This document shows, piece after piece, positions 7,915 through 16,873 of a DNA stretch of 37,880 bases. The DNA lies in NCBI GenBank assembly GCA_030840335.1, contig JAUZFR010000009.1, forward strand, positions 1 through 37,880. Reading direction: 5' to 3'. The stretch is from Actinomycetota bacterium. GTDB lineage: Bacteria; Actinomycetota; Actinomycetes; Actinomycetales; Microbacteriaceae. The translations under genes were made by a program, and so were the position numbers. Every line of letters starts with the position of its first letter. The stretch's first letter is position 1. A model generated the notes under the pieces. That model saw only the letters and a program-made list of their open reading frames with translations, had not been told where the DNA came from and did not search any database.

Positions 7915-8517
7915 ATGCCAGCACAATTCACCCCACTCGCAATCGCGGCACTCGCGCTGCTTGCCGAGCGACCCATGCACCCGTACGAGATGTATCAACT
8001 GCTCATCACCCGCGCCGAAGACCGAATCGTCAAAGTCCGCCCGGGGTCGCTCTACCACACGGTCGATCGGCTCACCCGTCAGGGCTTCGTTGAGCCGGTC
8101 GGTACGGATCGGGAGGGCAACCGCCCCGAACGCACCACCTATCGCATCACCGAAGCGGGCCAGCTCGGCCTCAGCGAGCGCGTCGCGGAAATCATCGCGA
8201 CGCCCGTCAACGAATATCCCGAGTTTCCGCTGGGCATCGGCCAGGCCCACAACCTCTCGAAAGAGATTTTCGTCAAGCTTCTCGGTCGTCGGAGGCTGCA
8301 TCTAGTCTCGGAATTGGAGACGCTCCGAACCGGCCACACCCACGTTTCACAGAAGGCTATCCCGGCGAAGTACTGGCTCGACATCACGTATCAACAGGCC
8401 ATCGTCACAGCAGAAATCGCGTGGCTGGATGGCGTCGTTACCGATCTCCAGTCCGGCGAACTCGACTGGGCCCCCGAACACGAACAGAAGGTTTTCCCGC
8501 ATGACAACAGTAAATAA
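7915..8517 (+). CDS. PadR-family transcriptional regulator
   Basis: A 200-residue repressor-type protein. The N-terminal winged helix (about residues 5-85) shows the family signature: L-A-L-L-A-E-R-P-M-H-P-Y-E-M, then V-R-P-G-S-L-Y-H-T-V-D-R-L and the wing R-T-T-Y-R-I-T-E-A-G. The C-terminal part (about 95-190) is a helical dimerisation domain as in the longer, PadR-s1/Vir-type members. Its end overlaps the start of the multidrug transporter gene by 17 bp, so the pair is one translationally linked operon. It most probably represses itself and the exporter through the dyad at 7886-7901 and is released by a drug-like ligand. Confidence 0.92.
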   Translation: MPAQFTPLAIAALALLAERPMHPYEMYQLLITRAEDRIVKVRPGSLYHTVDRLTRQGFVEPVGTDREGNRPERTTYRITEAGQLGLSERVAEIIATPVNEYPEFPLGIGQAHNLSKEIFVKLLGRRRLHLVSELETLRTGHTHVSQKAIPAKYWLDITYQQAIVTAEIAWLDGVVTDLQSGELDWAPEHEQKVFPHDNSK

Positions 8518-10027
8518 GACAAAGGGATACAAGCCGTGGCCGGCACTCTGGTCGCTCGTCATCGGCTTCTTCATGATCCTCATCGACACGACAATCGTGT
8601 CGGTGGCCAACCCGGCGATCCAGCGCGGGCTGAAGGTCGACAGCGTCAGTGACGTGCTCTGGGTCACCAGCGCTTACCTGCTCGCGTATGCGGTGCCGCT
8701 CCTCGTGACCGGCCGCCTCGGCGATCGATTCGGACCGAAGAATCTCTATCTGGGCGGCCTCGTGATCTTCACGCTTGCGTCGCTCTGGTGCGGTCTTTCG
8801 GGCACCCTCGCCATCCTCATCGTGGCTCGCGTCGTGCAGGGACTTGGCGCCGCACTGATGACGCCCCAGACGATGGCCGTCATCACCCGCATCTTCCCGC
8901 CGGAGAAGCGCGGCGCGGCGATGGGTCTCTGGGGTGCAACCGCTGGTGTCGCAACCCTGGTCGGTCCGATCCTTGGCGGAGTGCTCGTGGACGGCTTCGG
9001 TTGGGAGTGGATCTTCTTCATCAACGTTCCCGTCGGAATCGTCGCGTTCGTGCTCGCCTGGCGACTCGTGCCGAAGCTCGAGACGCATCCACACCGGTTC
9101 GACATTCTCGGAGTCGTGCTGAGCGCGATCGGGCTGTTCCTCGTGGTATTCGGACTGCAGGAGGGTCAGACCTACAACTGGGGCACGATTACCGGAACAC
9201 CGTTTTCGGTGTGGGGGCTCATCATCGCCGGCGTGGTTGTGCTGGTGGCGTTCGTCGTGTGGCAGAGGCTCAACAAGGGTGAGCCACTGCTGCCGCTCGC
9301 GCTGTTCCGCGACCGCAACTTCTCGCTCGCGAATGCCGCGATCACCACCGTGGGATTCACGATTACGAGCATGTCGCTTCCGCTCGTCTACTACTTCCAG
9401 TTGGTGAAGGGATTCACCCCGACCGGTTCCGCCCTCATGCTGGTGCCGATGGCGCTGCTCTCCGGCGGGCTCGCGCCGGTCGTCGGCAGACTCGTAGACC
9501 GCGTCAATCCGCGCTACATCGCGTTTGTCGGGATGCTGCTGCTCGCGGTAGCGCTGTGGTGGTATTCCGTGCTGCTTGCTCCCGACACCTCGATCATCAT
9601 GCTGCTGCTGCCGAGCGCGGTGCTTGGTCTCGCGAACGCGGGTATCTGGGCTCCGATCTCGAACACCGCGACGCGCAACCTTCCGCCCCGCCAGGCGGGT
9701 GCCGGATCGGGCGTCTACAACACCACACGACAGATCGGCGCAGTTCTCGGATCGGCGTCGATCGCGGCGCTGATCACCGGACGGCTCGCCGCCAACGGCA
9801 TCACGGGCGGTGGCGGGGACTACTCCGGCACTCAGCTTCCGGCGTTCGTTCGCGCCGGCTTCACCACCGCAATGTCGCAGACGCTGCTGCTGCCTGCCGC
9901 GGTCGCAGTATTGGGAGCATTCGTCGTGATCTTCTTCGCGAAGCCCAAGGCCACGCACGGCTGGACCGAGCAGGCGGCGCAGGCTCCGGCGGAGTCGGTT
10001 CCTGCGAGGGCAGTCCCCAGCGAGTAG
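8501..10027 (+). CDS. MFS multidrug exporter, DHA2 (EmrB/QacA) family, 14 TM
   Basis: A 508-residue drug:proton antiporter in the cytoplasmic membrane. ATG 8501 (M-T-T-V-N-K-T-K-G-Y) was chosen over the longer frame because it lies at the padR gene end, and the first helix starts soon after. Motifs of the 14-TM subfamily are clear: the motif D1-like L-I-D-T-T-I-V-S-V-A-N-P-A-I-Q in helix 1, motif A G-R-L-G-D-R-F-G-P-K in the 2-3 loop, the R-V-V-Q-G-L-G-A-A motif B in helix 4, and motif C G-P-I-L-G-G-V-L in helix 5. The overlap with padR makes substrate-induced efflux the likely role. Substrates cannot be predicted. The C-terminus is a short Ala/Pro/Glu-rich cytosolic tail. Confidence 0.93.
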   Translation: MTTVNKTKGYKPWPALWSLVIGFFMILIDTTIVSVANPAIQRGLKVDSVSDVLWVTSAYLLAYAVPLLVTGRLGDRFGPKNLYLGGLVIFTLASLWCGLSGTLAILIVARVVQGLGAALMTPQTMAVITRIFPPEKRGAAMGLWGATAGVATLVGPILGGVLVDGFGWEWIFFINVPVGIVAFVLAWRLVPKLETHPHRFDILGVVLSAIGLFLVVFGLQEGQTYNWGTITGTPFSVWGLIIAGVVVLVAFVVWQRLNKGEPLLPLALFRDRNFSLANAAITTVGFTITSMSLPLVYYFQLVKGFTPTGSALMLVPMALLSGGLAPVVGRLVDRVNPRYIAFVGMLLLAVALWWYSVLLAPDTSIIMLLLPSAVLGLANAGIWAPISNTATRNLPPRQAGAGSGVYNTTRQIGAVLGSASIAALITGRLAANGITGGGGDYSGTQLPAFVRAGFTTAMSQTLLLPAAVAVLGAFVVIFFAKPKATHGWTEQAAQAPAESVPARAVPSE

Positions 10028-10053
10028 GGCGGAGGCGTCAGCCGCGCGGCGAC

Positions 10054-10059
10054 TATGGT
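10054..10059 (+). promoter_or_regulatory. -10 box, probable leaderless promoter of the SDR gene
   Basis: TATGGT ends exactly 6 nt before the ATG at 10066 and supports that start over any upstream one. Confidence 0.55.
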
Positions 10060-10065
10060 CGAGTA

Positions 10066-10998
10066 ATGTCTTCGACTCTCTGGGATCCCGCGCGGCTCCC
10101 GCCCCAGACCGGGCGCACCGTCGTCGTCACCGGCGGAAACGCCGGCATCGGCTACTTCGCCAGCGAGCAGCTGGCCAGCGCGGGAGCACGAATCGTGATG
10201 GCGTCGCGATCGAAGGATCGAGCGGATGCTGCTGCCGCGTCGATTCGTGACCGTGTGCCAGGTGCCCAGGTCGATTTCATCCGCCTCGACCTGTCCTCTC
10301 TCGGATCGATTCGCGAGGCCGCGGAGCAAATCCGTCGGCTGGACCGCGTCGACGTGCTCATCAACAACGCTGGCGCGACGAGCGGCCCGAACGAACGCAT
10401 CCTCACCGAAGACGGCATCGAGTCGGTGATGGGCACGAATGCCTTTGGCCCGTTTGCACTGACGGCGCTTGCGTTCCCCGCGCTGAAGGATGGGGCTCGG
10501 GTCGTGAGCCTCGGCAGCATGGCCACGCGAATCGTCAGGCTGGATGCGGACAACCTGCAGTCCGAACACGGCAAGTACAACTACTTTCGGGCATACGGAT
10601 ACTCGAAACACGCCATGCACGCGTTCGCGCTCGAGCTGCAGCGCAAGCTCGCGGCCGCAGGACGCGGTGTCGAGTCGTTACTTGCGCATCCGGGATTTGC
10701 GGTCGACGCCCTGGCGCCAAGGCGGCCCGGCATCACCGACCAGGATTCGGCCGGCAAGCGGTTCGTCGACCTGATCTCTGCGCCGATCGCGCAGGGCAAA
10801 GACAAGGGCGCGTGGCCGATTGTGCGTGCCGCGATCGATCCGGATGCTCGAGGCGGAGAGTTCTACGGACGCAGGCGAAGTGTCGCGGGCCGCCCGGTGG
10901 TCATCGCGCCGGTGGCGTCCAGCGCGGACCCGGCATTTGGCGAGGAGTTCTGGCGCCAGGCGGAAGCCGCCACGGCGATCCATTTCGAGCCGAAGTAG
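10066..10998 (+). CDS. Short-chain dehydrogenase/reductase (retinol-dehydrogenase-like)
   Basis: A 310-residue NAD(P)-dependent oxidoreductase with a complete SDR core. The nucleotide loop T-G-G-N-A-G-I-G is at about residues 23-30, N-N-A-G at about 102-105, the catalytic serine in V-S-L-G-S-M-A, and the Y-x-x-x-K pair in Y-G-Y-S-K. An Arg in M-A-S-R-S after the second strand favours NADP(H). The extra C-terminal segment after residue 200 is typical of the retinol-dehydrogenase/WWOX-like subgroup, often of unknown substrate in bacteria. ATG 10066 is used because of the -10 box 6 nt upstream; longer readings run back into the transporter gene. It is followed by a 135-bp repeat-rich gap and then ohr. 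Confidence 0.9.
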   Translation: MSSTLWDPARLPPQTGRTVVVTGGNAGIGYFASEQLASAGARIVMASRSKDRADAAAASIRDRVPGAQVDFIRLDLSSLGSIREAAEQIRRLDRVDVLINNAGATSGPNERILTEDGIESVMGTNAFGPFALTALAFPALKDGARVVSLGSMATRIVRLDADNLQSEHGKYNYFRAYGYSKHAMHAFALELQRKLAAAGRGVESLLAHPGFAVDALAPRRPGITDQDSAGKRFVDLISAPIAQGKDKGAWPIVRAAIDPDARGGEFYGRRRSVAGRPVVIAPVASSADPAFGEEFWRQAEAATAIHFEPK

Positions 10999-11008
10999 AC
11001 CCACCCCA

Positions 11009-11094
11009 AGCGATTGCTGCCCCGCGAACCGATTGCACCCGGGCGACCGGCAGCAATTGGTTCGCCAGGACGCAATCACTAGCAATCGGGTCGC
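11009..11094. repeat. Cluster of inverted/direct 13-bp repeats between the SDR gene and ohr
   Basis: Three related 13-mers lie at exact 29-bp steps: GCGAACCGATTGC at 11024-11036, GCAATTGGTTCGC at 11053-11065 (inverted, one mismatch) and GCAATCGGGTCGC at 11082-11094 (inverted, one mismatch). A shorter relative, AAGCGATTGCTGCC at 11009-11022, pairs imperfectly with 11049-11062. Nothing else is visible in the 135-bp gap. The cluster may be a regulator array for ohr or a small REP-like element. Confidence 0.6.
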
Positions 11095-11133
11095 TCCCAG
11101 CATCCGACCCACCCGATCTGGTGAGATGAACCA

Positions 11134-11553
11134 ATGGACTCTCTGTACACGGCCATTGCCCACGCGAGCGGGGGTGGCCGAGACGGTCACATCCTGAGTG
11201 AAGACAATCGGCTCGACCTCGACACTCGCCCACCCAAAGAGATGGGTGGCTCCGGCGAAGGCACCAACCCGGAGCAGCTGTTTGCGGCTGGCTATGCGGC
11301 CTGCTTCCTGTCGGCGATGCACTCCGTCGCTCGACGCCTTGGAGTGGACACCACGCACTCACAGGTGTCTGCGTCGGTGAGCCTCGGCAAGATCGACGAA
11401 CGGGCATTCGGACTGGCGGTCGAGTTGGATGTCTACGCACCGAACGTAGAGCCCGCGCGTCGCCAGGAGCTGGCCGACGCCGCCCATCAGGTGTGCCCCT
11501 ATTCGAATGCCACCCGCGGCAACGTCGACGTGAAGGTCACGATCGTCGACTGA
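11134..11553 (+). CDS. ohr: Organic hydroperoxide resistance protein (Ohr)
   Basis: A 139-residue cytosolic thiol peroxidase of the Ohr/OsmC family that reduces organic and fatty-acid hydroperoxides. Both redox cysteines are present: Cys57 in G-Y-A-A-C-F and Cys121 in V-C-P-Y-S-N-A-T-R-G-N, the Ohr-specific C-terminal motif that separates it from OsmC. The T-N-P-E-Q-L-F segment before the first cysteine carries the conserved Glu. Length is normal (about 140). A GGTGAG site lies 8 nt before the ATG, so this gene looks leadered. No MarR-type OhrR gene is adjacent; the repeat cluster just upstream could hold its binding sites. Confidence 0.93.
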   Translation: MDSLYTAIAHASGGGRDGHILSEDNRLDLDTRPPKEMGGSGEGTNPEQLFAAGYAACFLSAMHSVARRLGVDTTHSQVSASVSLGKIDERAFGLAVELDVYAPNVEPARRQELADAAHQVCPYSNATRGNVDVKVTIVD

Positions 11554-11575
11554 AACTCGACTCGCGGGGCAGACG

Positions 11576-11581
11576 TACCCT
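11576..11581 (+). promoter_or_regulatory. -10 box, probable leaderless promoter of the LysR gene
   Basis: TACCCT ends exactly 6 nt before the ATG at 11588. Confidence 0.5.
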
Positions 11582-11587
11582 TAGAAC

Positions 11588-12463
11588 ATGGAACTACGCC
11601 AGCTCGAGCACTTCGTCGCGGTCGCGGAGGAGCGTCACTTCACGCGCGCCGCGCAGAACCTGCTGATTTCGCAGTCCGGGCTGTCGGCATCCATTCGTGC
11701 GCTTGAGCTTGAGCTCGGCGCGACCCTGTTCATCCGCAGCACCCGTCGCGTGGAACTGACCGCCGCGGGCAAGGCACTGCTCGCCGATTCGCTGCGCACG
11801 CTCGCGAGCGCTGCAGCCGCTCAGAACGCGGTCGCCGCAGTTCGTGGGCTCCTGCGCGGCACGCTGAACGTTGGCGCCGAGCAGTGTGTGGGACCCGTCG
11901 ACATCCCTACGGAGCTCGCGCGATTTCGAACGAGCAACCCGGGCGTCGACATGCGACTTCACTTCGCGGGGTCAGCCGAATTGATCGACAGCGTCGACTC
12001 CGGGCAGACGGATGTCGCGCTCGTCGTCGACTGTGCCCCCACGCCGCAGGGAGTGCAGCTGGTCCCACTCGCGACGCACGGGATGATCGTGCTGTCGCAC
12101 CCGGACCGCGGCCTGCCGACCACATCGATCGAGCTCGACGACATCCGCGACGACGAGATCGTGGGTTTCCAGGCCGGATGGGGATGCCGAGTTCTCGCTG
12201 AGCGAGCGTTCGCGTCGGCCGGAATCAGGTATCGACCGTCGATGGAGGTGAACGACGTGCACTCCCTGCTCGACCTGGTCGGGCTCGGGCTTGGCGTCGC
12301 GGTTGTACCCGCGCCGTTCGGACTCAAGCGTCCCCAGCAGTTACGGTCGACCACAATTTCGAGCGGGGGCCCACCGTGGACTGCCGCACTCGCCGTGGCG
12401 GAGGAGCGGAGCCCCGCCGCCACGGCGTTTCTCGACCAGCTGGTCGCGCGGGCGAAACTCTAG
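11588..12463 (+). CDS. LysR-family transcriptional regulator
   Basis: A 291-residue LysR-type regulator of normal length. The N-terminal winged helix begins M-E-L-R-Q-L-E-H-F-V-A-V-A-E-E and contains F-T-R-A-A-Q-N-L-L-I-S-Q-S-G-L-S (about residues 18-33), the recognition helix region. Residues ~90-290 form the periplasmic-binding-protein-like effector domain. LysR regulators usually control a neighbouring, often divergent gene; here the nearest genes are ohr (upstream, same strand) and the two convergent aldo/keto reductases, so the target is not clear. Its stop shares CTAG with the stop of the convergent reductase gene (12460-12463). Confidence 0.92.
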   Translation: MELRQLEHFVAVAEERHFTRAAQNLLISQSGLSASIRALELELGATLFIRSTRRVELTAAGKALLADSLRTLASAAAAQNAVAAVRGLLRGTLNVGAEQCVGPVDIPTELARFRTSNPGVDMRLHFAGSAELIDSVDSGQTDVALVVDCAPTPQGVQLVPLATHGMIVLSHPDRGLPTTSIELDDIRDDEIVGFQAGWGCRVLAERAFASAGIRYRPSMEVNDVHSLLDLVGLGLGVAVVPAPFGLKRPQQLRSTTISSGGPPWTAALAVAEERSPAATAFLDQLVARAKL

Positions 12464-13326
12464 GCTGCGTCGAGCCTCGCGACCTCGTCTGCCGTCAGTT
12501 CGACATCCGGGGCCTGAGCCGAGTCGATGATCGTCGCCGGTCGGCTCGACCCGGGGATCGGGATGACGACGGGTGACTTGGCGAGCTCCCAGGCCAGGCA
12601 GATGACCTGCGGGCTCACGCCGTGCACGTCGGCGACCTCACGGAAGACCGAGAATCGATCGCCAAGGCCGCCGGCGCGGCCAATTCCACTGAGCGGGCTC
12701 CACGGAAGGAACGCGATGCCCAATTCGTCGCACAGCTCGAGTTCTGGTTCGCTCGACCGGAAGGTCGGCGAGAACTGGTTCTGCACCGAGACGAGGCGCC
12801 CGCCGAGGATCTCCTGGGACAACAGGATCTGCTCAGGGTTCGCGTTCGAGATCCCGGCCATGCGGATCTTGCCCGCATCGAGCAGATCGCGAATTGCGCC
12901 GACCGAATCGGCATAATCGACGTTCGGGTCCGGGCGGTGAAACTGGTAAAGGCCGATAACGTCGACGCCAAGCGCGACCAGAGATGCCTCGACCGCCTTC
13001 TTGAGGTAGTCGGGGTGACCGTTCTGACCCCACGCACCCGGCTCCGGGCTCTCGCGAAGGTGGCCGCCCTTGGTCGCGACCAGGACGTTCGAGGTGTCGC
13101 CGCCGTAACTCTTCAACGCCTTCGCGATAGTGAGCTCGTTGTACGACACCTTCTCGCCGGGGATGCGATAGGCATCCGCCGTGTCGATGAACGTGATTCC
13201 TGCGTCGAGCGCGGCGTGGATGGTCGCAATGCCCTGGCTCTCGTCCGGGCGTCCTTCAATCGCGATCGGCATTCCGCCGAAGCCGATGGCTGAAACGGTG
13301 ACGTCGCCGATTTTTCGTGTCTTCAT
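12460..13326 (-). CDS. Aldo/keto reductase
   Basis: A 288-residue (beta/alpha)8 NADPH-dependent oxidoreductase. The catalytic tetrad positions are visible: F-I-D-T-A-D-A-Y (Asp and Tyr), V-A-T-K-G-G (Lys) and L-Y-Q-F-H-R-P-D (His). The coenzyme-binding end is P-V-V-I-P-I-P-G-S-S-R. ATG 13326 was chosen over the frame to 13416 because the protein begins M-K-T-R-K-I-G-D-V-T-V and GAGGAA lies about 10 nt upstream; the extension would overlap the upstream gene. It follows the other reductase by 16 bp on the same strand, so the two form an operon. The substrate is unknown. Confidence 0.92.
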   Translation of the reverse strand: MKTRKIGDVTVSAIGFGGMPIAIEGRPDESQGIATIHAALDAGITFIDTADAYRIPGEKVSYNELTIAKALKSYGGDTSNVLVATKGGHLRESPEPGAWGQNGHPDYLKKAVEASLVALGVDVIGLYQFHRPDPNVDYADSVGAIRDLLDAGKIRMAGISNANPEQILLSQEILGGRLVSVQNQFSPTFRSSEPELELCDELGIAFLPWSPLSGIGRAGGLGDRFSVFREVADVHGVSPQVICLAWELAKSPVVIPIPGSSRPATIIDSAQAPDVELTADEVARLDAA

Positions 13327-13342
13327 GTGTTTGGGTTCCTCG

Positions 13343-14314
13343 TTACCAGGCGTAGTTTTCGGGGGCGGGCTTCTTGCCGGGGAAGATCTCGTCGAGTCGA
13401 GCGAGCGCCGCCGCATCCAGTGTGACGGTCGTGGCGCGAACCGCCGAGTCGAGCTGTTCCTGCGTGCGCGGGCCGACGATCGGTGCGGTCACGGCGGGTT
13501 GGTGCAGCAACCAGGCCAGCGCGAGGTCGCCGGGCTCGTGGCCCAGCTCGTCGGCGAACGCCTCGTACTGCTCGAGCTGGTCGCGGTACTTTTCGAGCGC
13601 AGCGGTCGCCTGCTCGTTGACGCGACGCTTGCCCTCGTTCTGCTTGCGGATGACTCCGCCGAGCAGTCCGCCCTGCAGCGGCGACCACGGGATGATGCCT
13701 AGGCCGTTCGCCTGCGCGGACGGGATGACCTCGAGTTCGAGGTCGCGCGTGAGCAGGTTGTACAGCGACTGCTCGCTCACGAGGCCCACCGAGTTGCGCT
13801 TGCGTGCGGCCTCCTGAGCTGTGGCGATGTGCCAGCCGGCGAAGTTGCTGCTACCCGCGTAGAGGATCTTGCCCTGCGTGATCGCGACATCGATGGCCTG
13901 CCAGATCTCGTCCCACGGGGTGTCCCGATCGACGTGGTGGAACTGGTACAGGTCGACGTAATCGGTCTGCAGGCGCTTGAGGCTCGCATCCAAAGCACGA
14001 CGGATGTTGAGTGCCGACAGCTTGCTCTCGTTGGGGTAGTCGGTCATGTTGCCGTAGACCTTGGTAGCGAGAACGGTCTTCTCGCGCCGTCCGCCGCCCG
14101 TGGCGATCCAGCGGCCGACGATCTCTTCCGTGATACCGCGACCGAGCTCGCCGCCGTAGACGTTGGCGGTGTCGAAGAAGTTGATGCCGTTGTCATGGGC
14201 CGAGTCCATGATCGAGTGCGAGTCGGGCTCGCTGGTTTGGGGTCCAAAGTTCATGGTGCCGAGGCACAGCCGGGAGACGGTAAGGCCGGATCGGCCCAGA
14301 TGCGTATATTCCAT
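13343..14314 (-). CDS. Aldo/keto reductase (YajO/AKR11-like)
   Basis: A 323-residue NADPH-dependent reductase. It starts M-E-Y-T-H-L-G-R-S-G-L-T-V-S, the usual opening of this subgroup. The catalytic tetrad is complete: F-F-D-T-A-N-V-Y-G (Asp, Tyr), V-L-A-T-K-V-Y (Lys) and L-Y-Q-F-H-H-V-D (His). G-S-S-N-F-A-G-W follows the sixth strand, and I-I-P-W-S-P-L-Q-G-G-L-L-G is a hallmark of the YajO/AKR11 group. It is the first gene of the two-gene reductase operon; CAGTCT lies exactly 6 nt before the ATG, a weak leaderless-type -10. The two reductases are clearly different proteins, not a recent duplication. Substrate unknown. Confidence 0.93.
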   Translation of the reverse strand: MEYTHLGRSGLTVSRLCLGTMNFGPQTSEPDSHSIMDSAHDNGINFFDTANVYGGELGRGITEEIVGRWIATGGGRREKTVLATKVYGNMTDYPNESKLSALNIRRALDASLKRLQTDYVDLYQFHHVDRDTPWDEIWQAIDVAITQGKILYAGSSNFAGWHIATAQEAARKRNSVGLVSEQSLYNLLTRDLELEVIPSAQANGLGIIPWSPLQGGLLGGVIRKQNEGKRRVNEQATAALEKYRDQLEQYEAFADELGHEPGDLALAWLLHQPAVTAPIVGPRTQEQLDSAVRATTVTLDAAALARLDEIFPGKKPAPENYAW

Positions 14315-14408
14315 GGTCCCAGACTGCGCCTCTGGACCGTCATGTGTCCAACTGGTCCAATCGATGGGATTATGCAGTTGGGGTCATGGATGATCGTGCC
14401 CGCGGATT

Positions 14409-14427
14409 GAGTCCGCCGACGGGACTC
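14409..14427 (-). terminator. Possible purL terminator hairpin
   Basis: GAGTCC (14409-14414) and GGACTC (14422-14427) form a 6-bp stem with a 7-nt loop directly after the purL stop. There is no T-run, so this is a weak call; the hairpin may simply mark the operon end. Confidence 0.3.
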
Positions 14428-16734
14428 CTATGCGCCGATCGTCGCGCCGAAGCGTTCCGTGAGAGGCGACCGGTGTGCGGTGCGCAGCTCGTCGAGAGTG
14501 GCGGTGAACACATCCTGAATCTCGAGCGTGTCTGCTGAGTCGGTGACGCCGATGCGAAGCATGGGGTAGCCGCGACCCTCGCACAGGCCCTGGAACTTGA
14601 CGTCGTCCTCGCGAGGAACCGACACGATCACGCGGCCGGTCGATTCGCTGAAGAGAGCGGTTGCAGCATCCACGCCGTCGCGTTCGATGATCTCGCCGAG
14701 CCAGATGCGCGCACCGACACCGAAGCGAAGAACCCCCTCCACGATCGCCTGCGCGAGCCCGCCATCGGCGAGGTCGTGGGCGCTCGAGATGATGTTCTGC
14801 TCGTTGCCATAGTGCAGCAGGTCGGCGAGCTTCTGCTCCGCCGCGAGGTCGACAACCGGCGGACGCCCGCCCAGGTGGTCGTGGATGACCTCTGCCCACG
14901 CCGAACCGTCGAGTTCGGCCTTCGTCGTGCCGAGCAGGTAGATGTTGTTGCCGTCGTCCTGCCAGCCGGACGGGATGCGCTTGGCGACGTCATCGATCAC
15001 ACCGAGCACTGCGACCACCGGAGTCGGGTGGATGGGCACGTCGCCGGTTTGGTTGTAGAAGCTGACGTTGCCGCCGGTGACCGGGATCTCCATGGCGAGG
15101 CAGCCATCCGCGAGACCTTCGACGGCGCGGCTGAACTGCCACATCACCTCGGGGTTCTCTGGGCTGCCGAAGTTCAGGCAGTCACTCACGGCAACCGGTG
15201 TCGCACCGGTGACGGCGACGTTGCGGAACGCCTCGGCGAGGGCGAGCTGCGCACCCTGGTACGGGTCGAGCTGGCAGAACCGTCCGTTGGCATCCGTTGC
15301 GACGGCGAAGCCGAGTCCGCTCTCCTCGTCGACGCGAACCATGCCTCCGTCATCGGGAAAGCTGAGAGCCGTGTTGCCCAGCACGTAGGTGTCGTACTGG
15401 TTGGTGATCCAGCGCTTGTCGGCGAGGTTGGCGCTGCCGACGAGGCGGAAGACCTGGTCCCTGAGGTCGGATGCCGTGGTCGGGCGGGCCAGCCGCGAGG
15501 CAGAGTCGGCGTTGAGTGCGTCGATCCAGGTCGGGTACGCGACCGGGCGGTCATACACCGGACCGTCGACGGCGACGGTGCGCGGCTCGACGTTGACGAT
15601 CTCTTCACCGTGCCAGTTGATAACGAGGCGGCCGGTGTCGGTGACCTCGCCGAGCACGCTCGTCTCGACGTCCCACTTCCTGACGACCGCGAGGAAGCCG
15701 TCGAGCTTCTCGGGCGTCACGATGGCCATCATGCGCTCCTGGCTCTCCGACATGAGGATTTCCTCAGCCGTGAGAGTCGGGTCGCGCAGCAGAACCTTCT
15801 CGAGTTCGATGAACATGCCGCCATCGCCGTTGCTCGCCAGCTCGGAGGTCGCGCAACTGATGCCGGCGGCCCCGAGGTCCTGGATGCCTTCGACGAGGTC
15901 GAGCTGGAACAGCTCGAGGCAGCACTCAATGAGCACTTTCTCGGCAAACGGGTCGCCGACCTGAACAGCGGGGCGCTTCGTGGGTCCGCCCGCGGAGAAC
16001 GAGTCGCTCGCCAGAATGGATGCTCCGCCGATGCCGTCGCCGCCGGTGCGCGCCCCGAAGAGAACGACCTTGTTGCCGACGCCGCGGGCGTTGGCGAGGT
16101 GCAGGTCTTCGTGCCGCAGCACGCCGACCGCGAGGGCATTGACGAGCGGGTTCGCCTGATACACGGAGTCGAAGTAGGTCTCGCCGCCAATGTTGGGGAG
16201 GCCGAGGCAATTGCCGTAGAAGCTGATGCCCGAGACGACCCCGTGAACGACGCGCGCCGTGTCCGGGTCGTCGATGTCTCCGAAGCGGAGCGCATCCATT
16301 ACGGCCACCGGGCGCGCCCCCATCGAAATGATGTCGCGGACGATGCCGCCGACACCTGTTGCTGCGCCCTGGAATGGCTCGATGTAGCTCGGGTGGTTGT
16401 GGCTCTCGATCTTGAACGTGACCGCCCAGCCGCCGCCGACATCCACGACACCCGCGTTCTCGCCCATGCCGACCATGAGATTCTTGCGCATCTTTTCGGT
16501 GGTCTTGGTGCCGAACTGGCGCAGGTACGGCTTGCTCGATTTGTACGAGCAGTGCTCGCTCCACATCACCGAATACATCGCGAGTTCGCCGCTGGTCGGA
16601 CGCCGACCGAGAATCTCGCGGATGCGCAGGTATTCGTCTTGCTTGAGGCCGAGCGCCGCGTAAGGCTGCTCGCGCTCCGGCGTTGCCGCCGCATTGGTGA
16701 CGGTGTCAGCGGAGGCGGTGGTGGGGGTGGTCAC
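14428..16734 (-). CDS. purL: Phosphoribosylformylglycinamidine synthase subunit PurL (small type)
   Basis: A 768-residue synthase subunit that converts FGAR to FGAM with ATP, using ammonia supplied by PurQ in a complex with PurS. It is the small PurL form found in Gram-positives and archaea, which fits the separate purS and purQ genes at 17746-18701. Recognisable segments are [12 protein letters not shown] (ATP site with the conserved His, about residues 55-66), G-D-G-I-G-G-A-S and the second-half [10 protein letters not shown]. The start is GTG 16734 with AGGAG about 10 nt upstream. It is transcribed alone, away from glpX, with a likely -10 at 16777-16782. Confidence 0.97.
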   Translation of the reverse strand: MTTPTTASADTVTNAAATPEREQPYAALGLKQDEYLRIREILGRRPTSGELAMYSVMWSEHCSYKSSKPYLRQFGTKTTEKMRKNLMVGMGENAGVVDVGGGWAVTFKIESHNHPSYIEPFQGAATGVGGIVRDIISMGARPVAVMDALRFGDIDDPDTARVVHGVVSGISFYGNCLGLPNIGGETYFDSVYQANPLVNALAVGVLRHEDLHLANARGVGNKVVLFGARTGGDGIGGASILASDSFSAGGPTKRPAVQVGDPFAEKVLIECCLELFQLDLVEGIQDLGAAGISCATSELASNGDGGMFIELEKVLLRDPTLTAEEILMSESQERMMAIVTPEKLDGFLAVVRKWDVETSVLGEVTDTGRLVINWHGEEIVNVEPRTVAVDGPVYDRPVAYPTWIDALNADSASRLARPTTASDLRDQVFRLVGSANLADKRWITNQYDTYVLGNTALSFPDDGGMVRVDEESGLGFAVATDANGRFCQLDPYQGAQLALAEAFRNVAVTGATPVAVSDCLNFGSPENPEVMWQFSRAVEGLADGCLAMEIPVTGGNVSFYNQTGDVPIHPTPVVAVLGVIDDVAKRIPSGWQDDGNNIYLLGTTKAELDGSAWAEVIHDHLGGRPPVVDLAAEQKLADLLHYGNEQNIISSAHDLADGGLAQAIVEGVLRFGVGARIWLGEIIERDGVDAATALFSESTGRVIVSVPREDDVKFQGLCEGRGYPMLRIGVTDSADTLEIQDVFTATLDELRTAHRSPLTERFGATIGA

Positions 16735-16776
16735 TGGCAGATGGCTCCTGGGATTGCGGTCACGCCGGATCCCCCA

Positions 16777-16782
16777 ATTCTA
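16777..16782 (-). promoter_or_regulatory. Probable -10 box of purL
   Basis: TAGAAT on the minus strand, about 43 nt upstream of the GTG start, fits the -10 consensus. No good -35 is visible. With this promoter the 70-bp palindrome at 16797-16866 lies upstream of the transcript. Confidence 0.4.
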
Positions 16783-16796
16783 CCCGTTCCATTACG

Positions 16797-16866
16797 CCGA
16801 GTGCGGCCGGTCGTCACGAGTGCAGGCGCTATTGCAGGTGCAGTCGTGACGACACCCAGCACTCGG
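16797..16866. repeat. 70-bp interrupted palindrome between divergent purL and glpX
   Basis: All arms share one centre (16831.5): CCGAGTGC 16797-16804 with GCACTCGG 16859-16866; GTCGTCACGA 16810-16819 with TCGTGACGAC 16844-16853; TGCA 16821-16824 with TGCA 16839-16842. In total 22 of 35 positions pair across the axis, with equal 5-nt internal loops. It lies between the two -10 boxes and so is probably a DNA site, not a transcribed hairpin. Confidence 0.7.
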
Positions 16867-16873
16867 TGAGACA

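Noticed and set aside
8438-9958. A 506-codon minus-strand frame opposite the MFS exporter
   Set aside because: Its composition is Arg/Asp/Glu/His-rich and hydrophilic, typical of an antisense shadow of a membrane protein gene.
14776-16869. A 697-codon open frame on the plus strand opposite purL
   Set aside because: It is antisense to the well-supported purL, has no family features and arises from third-position GC bias.
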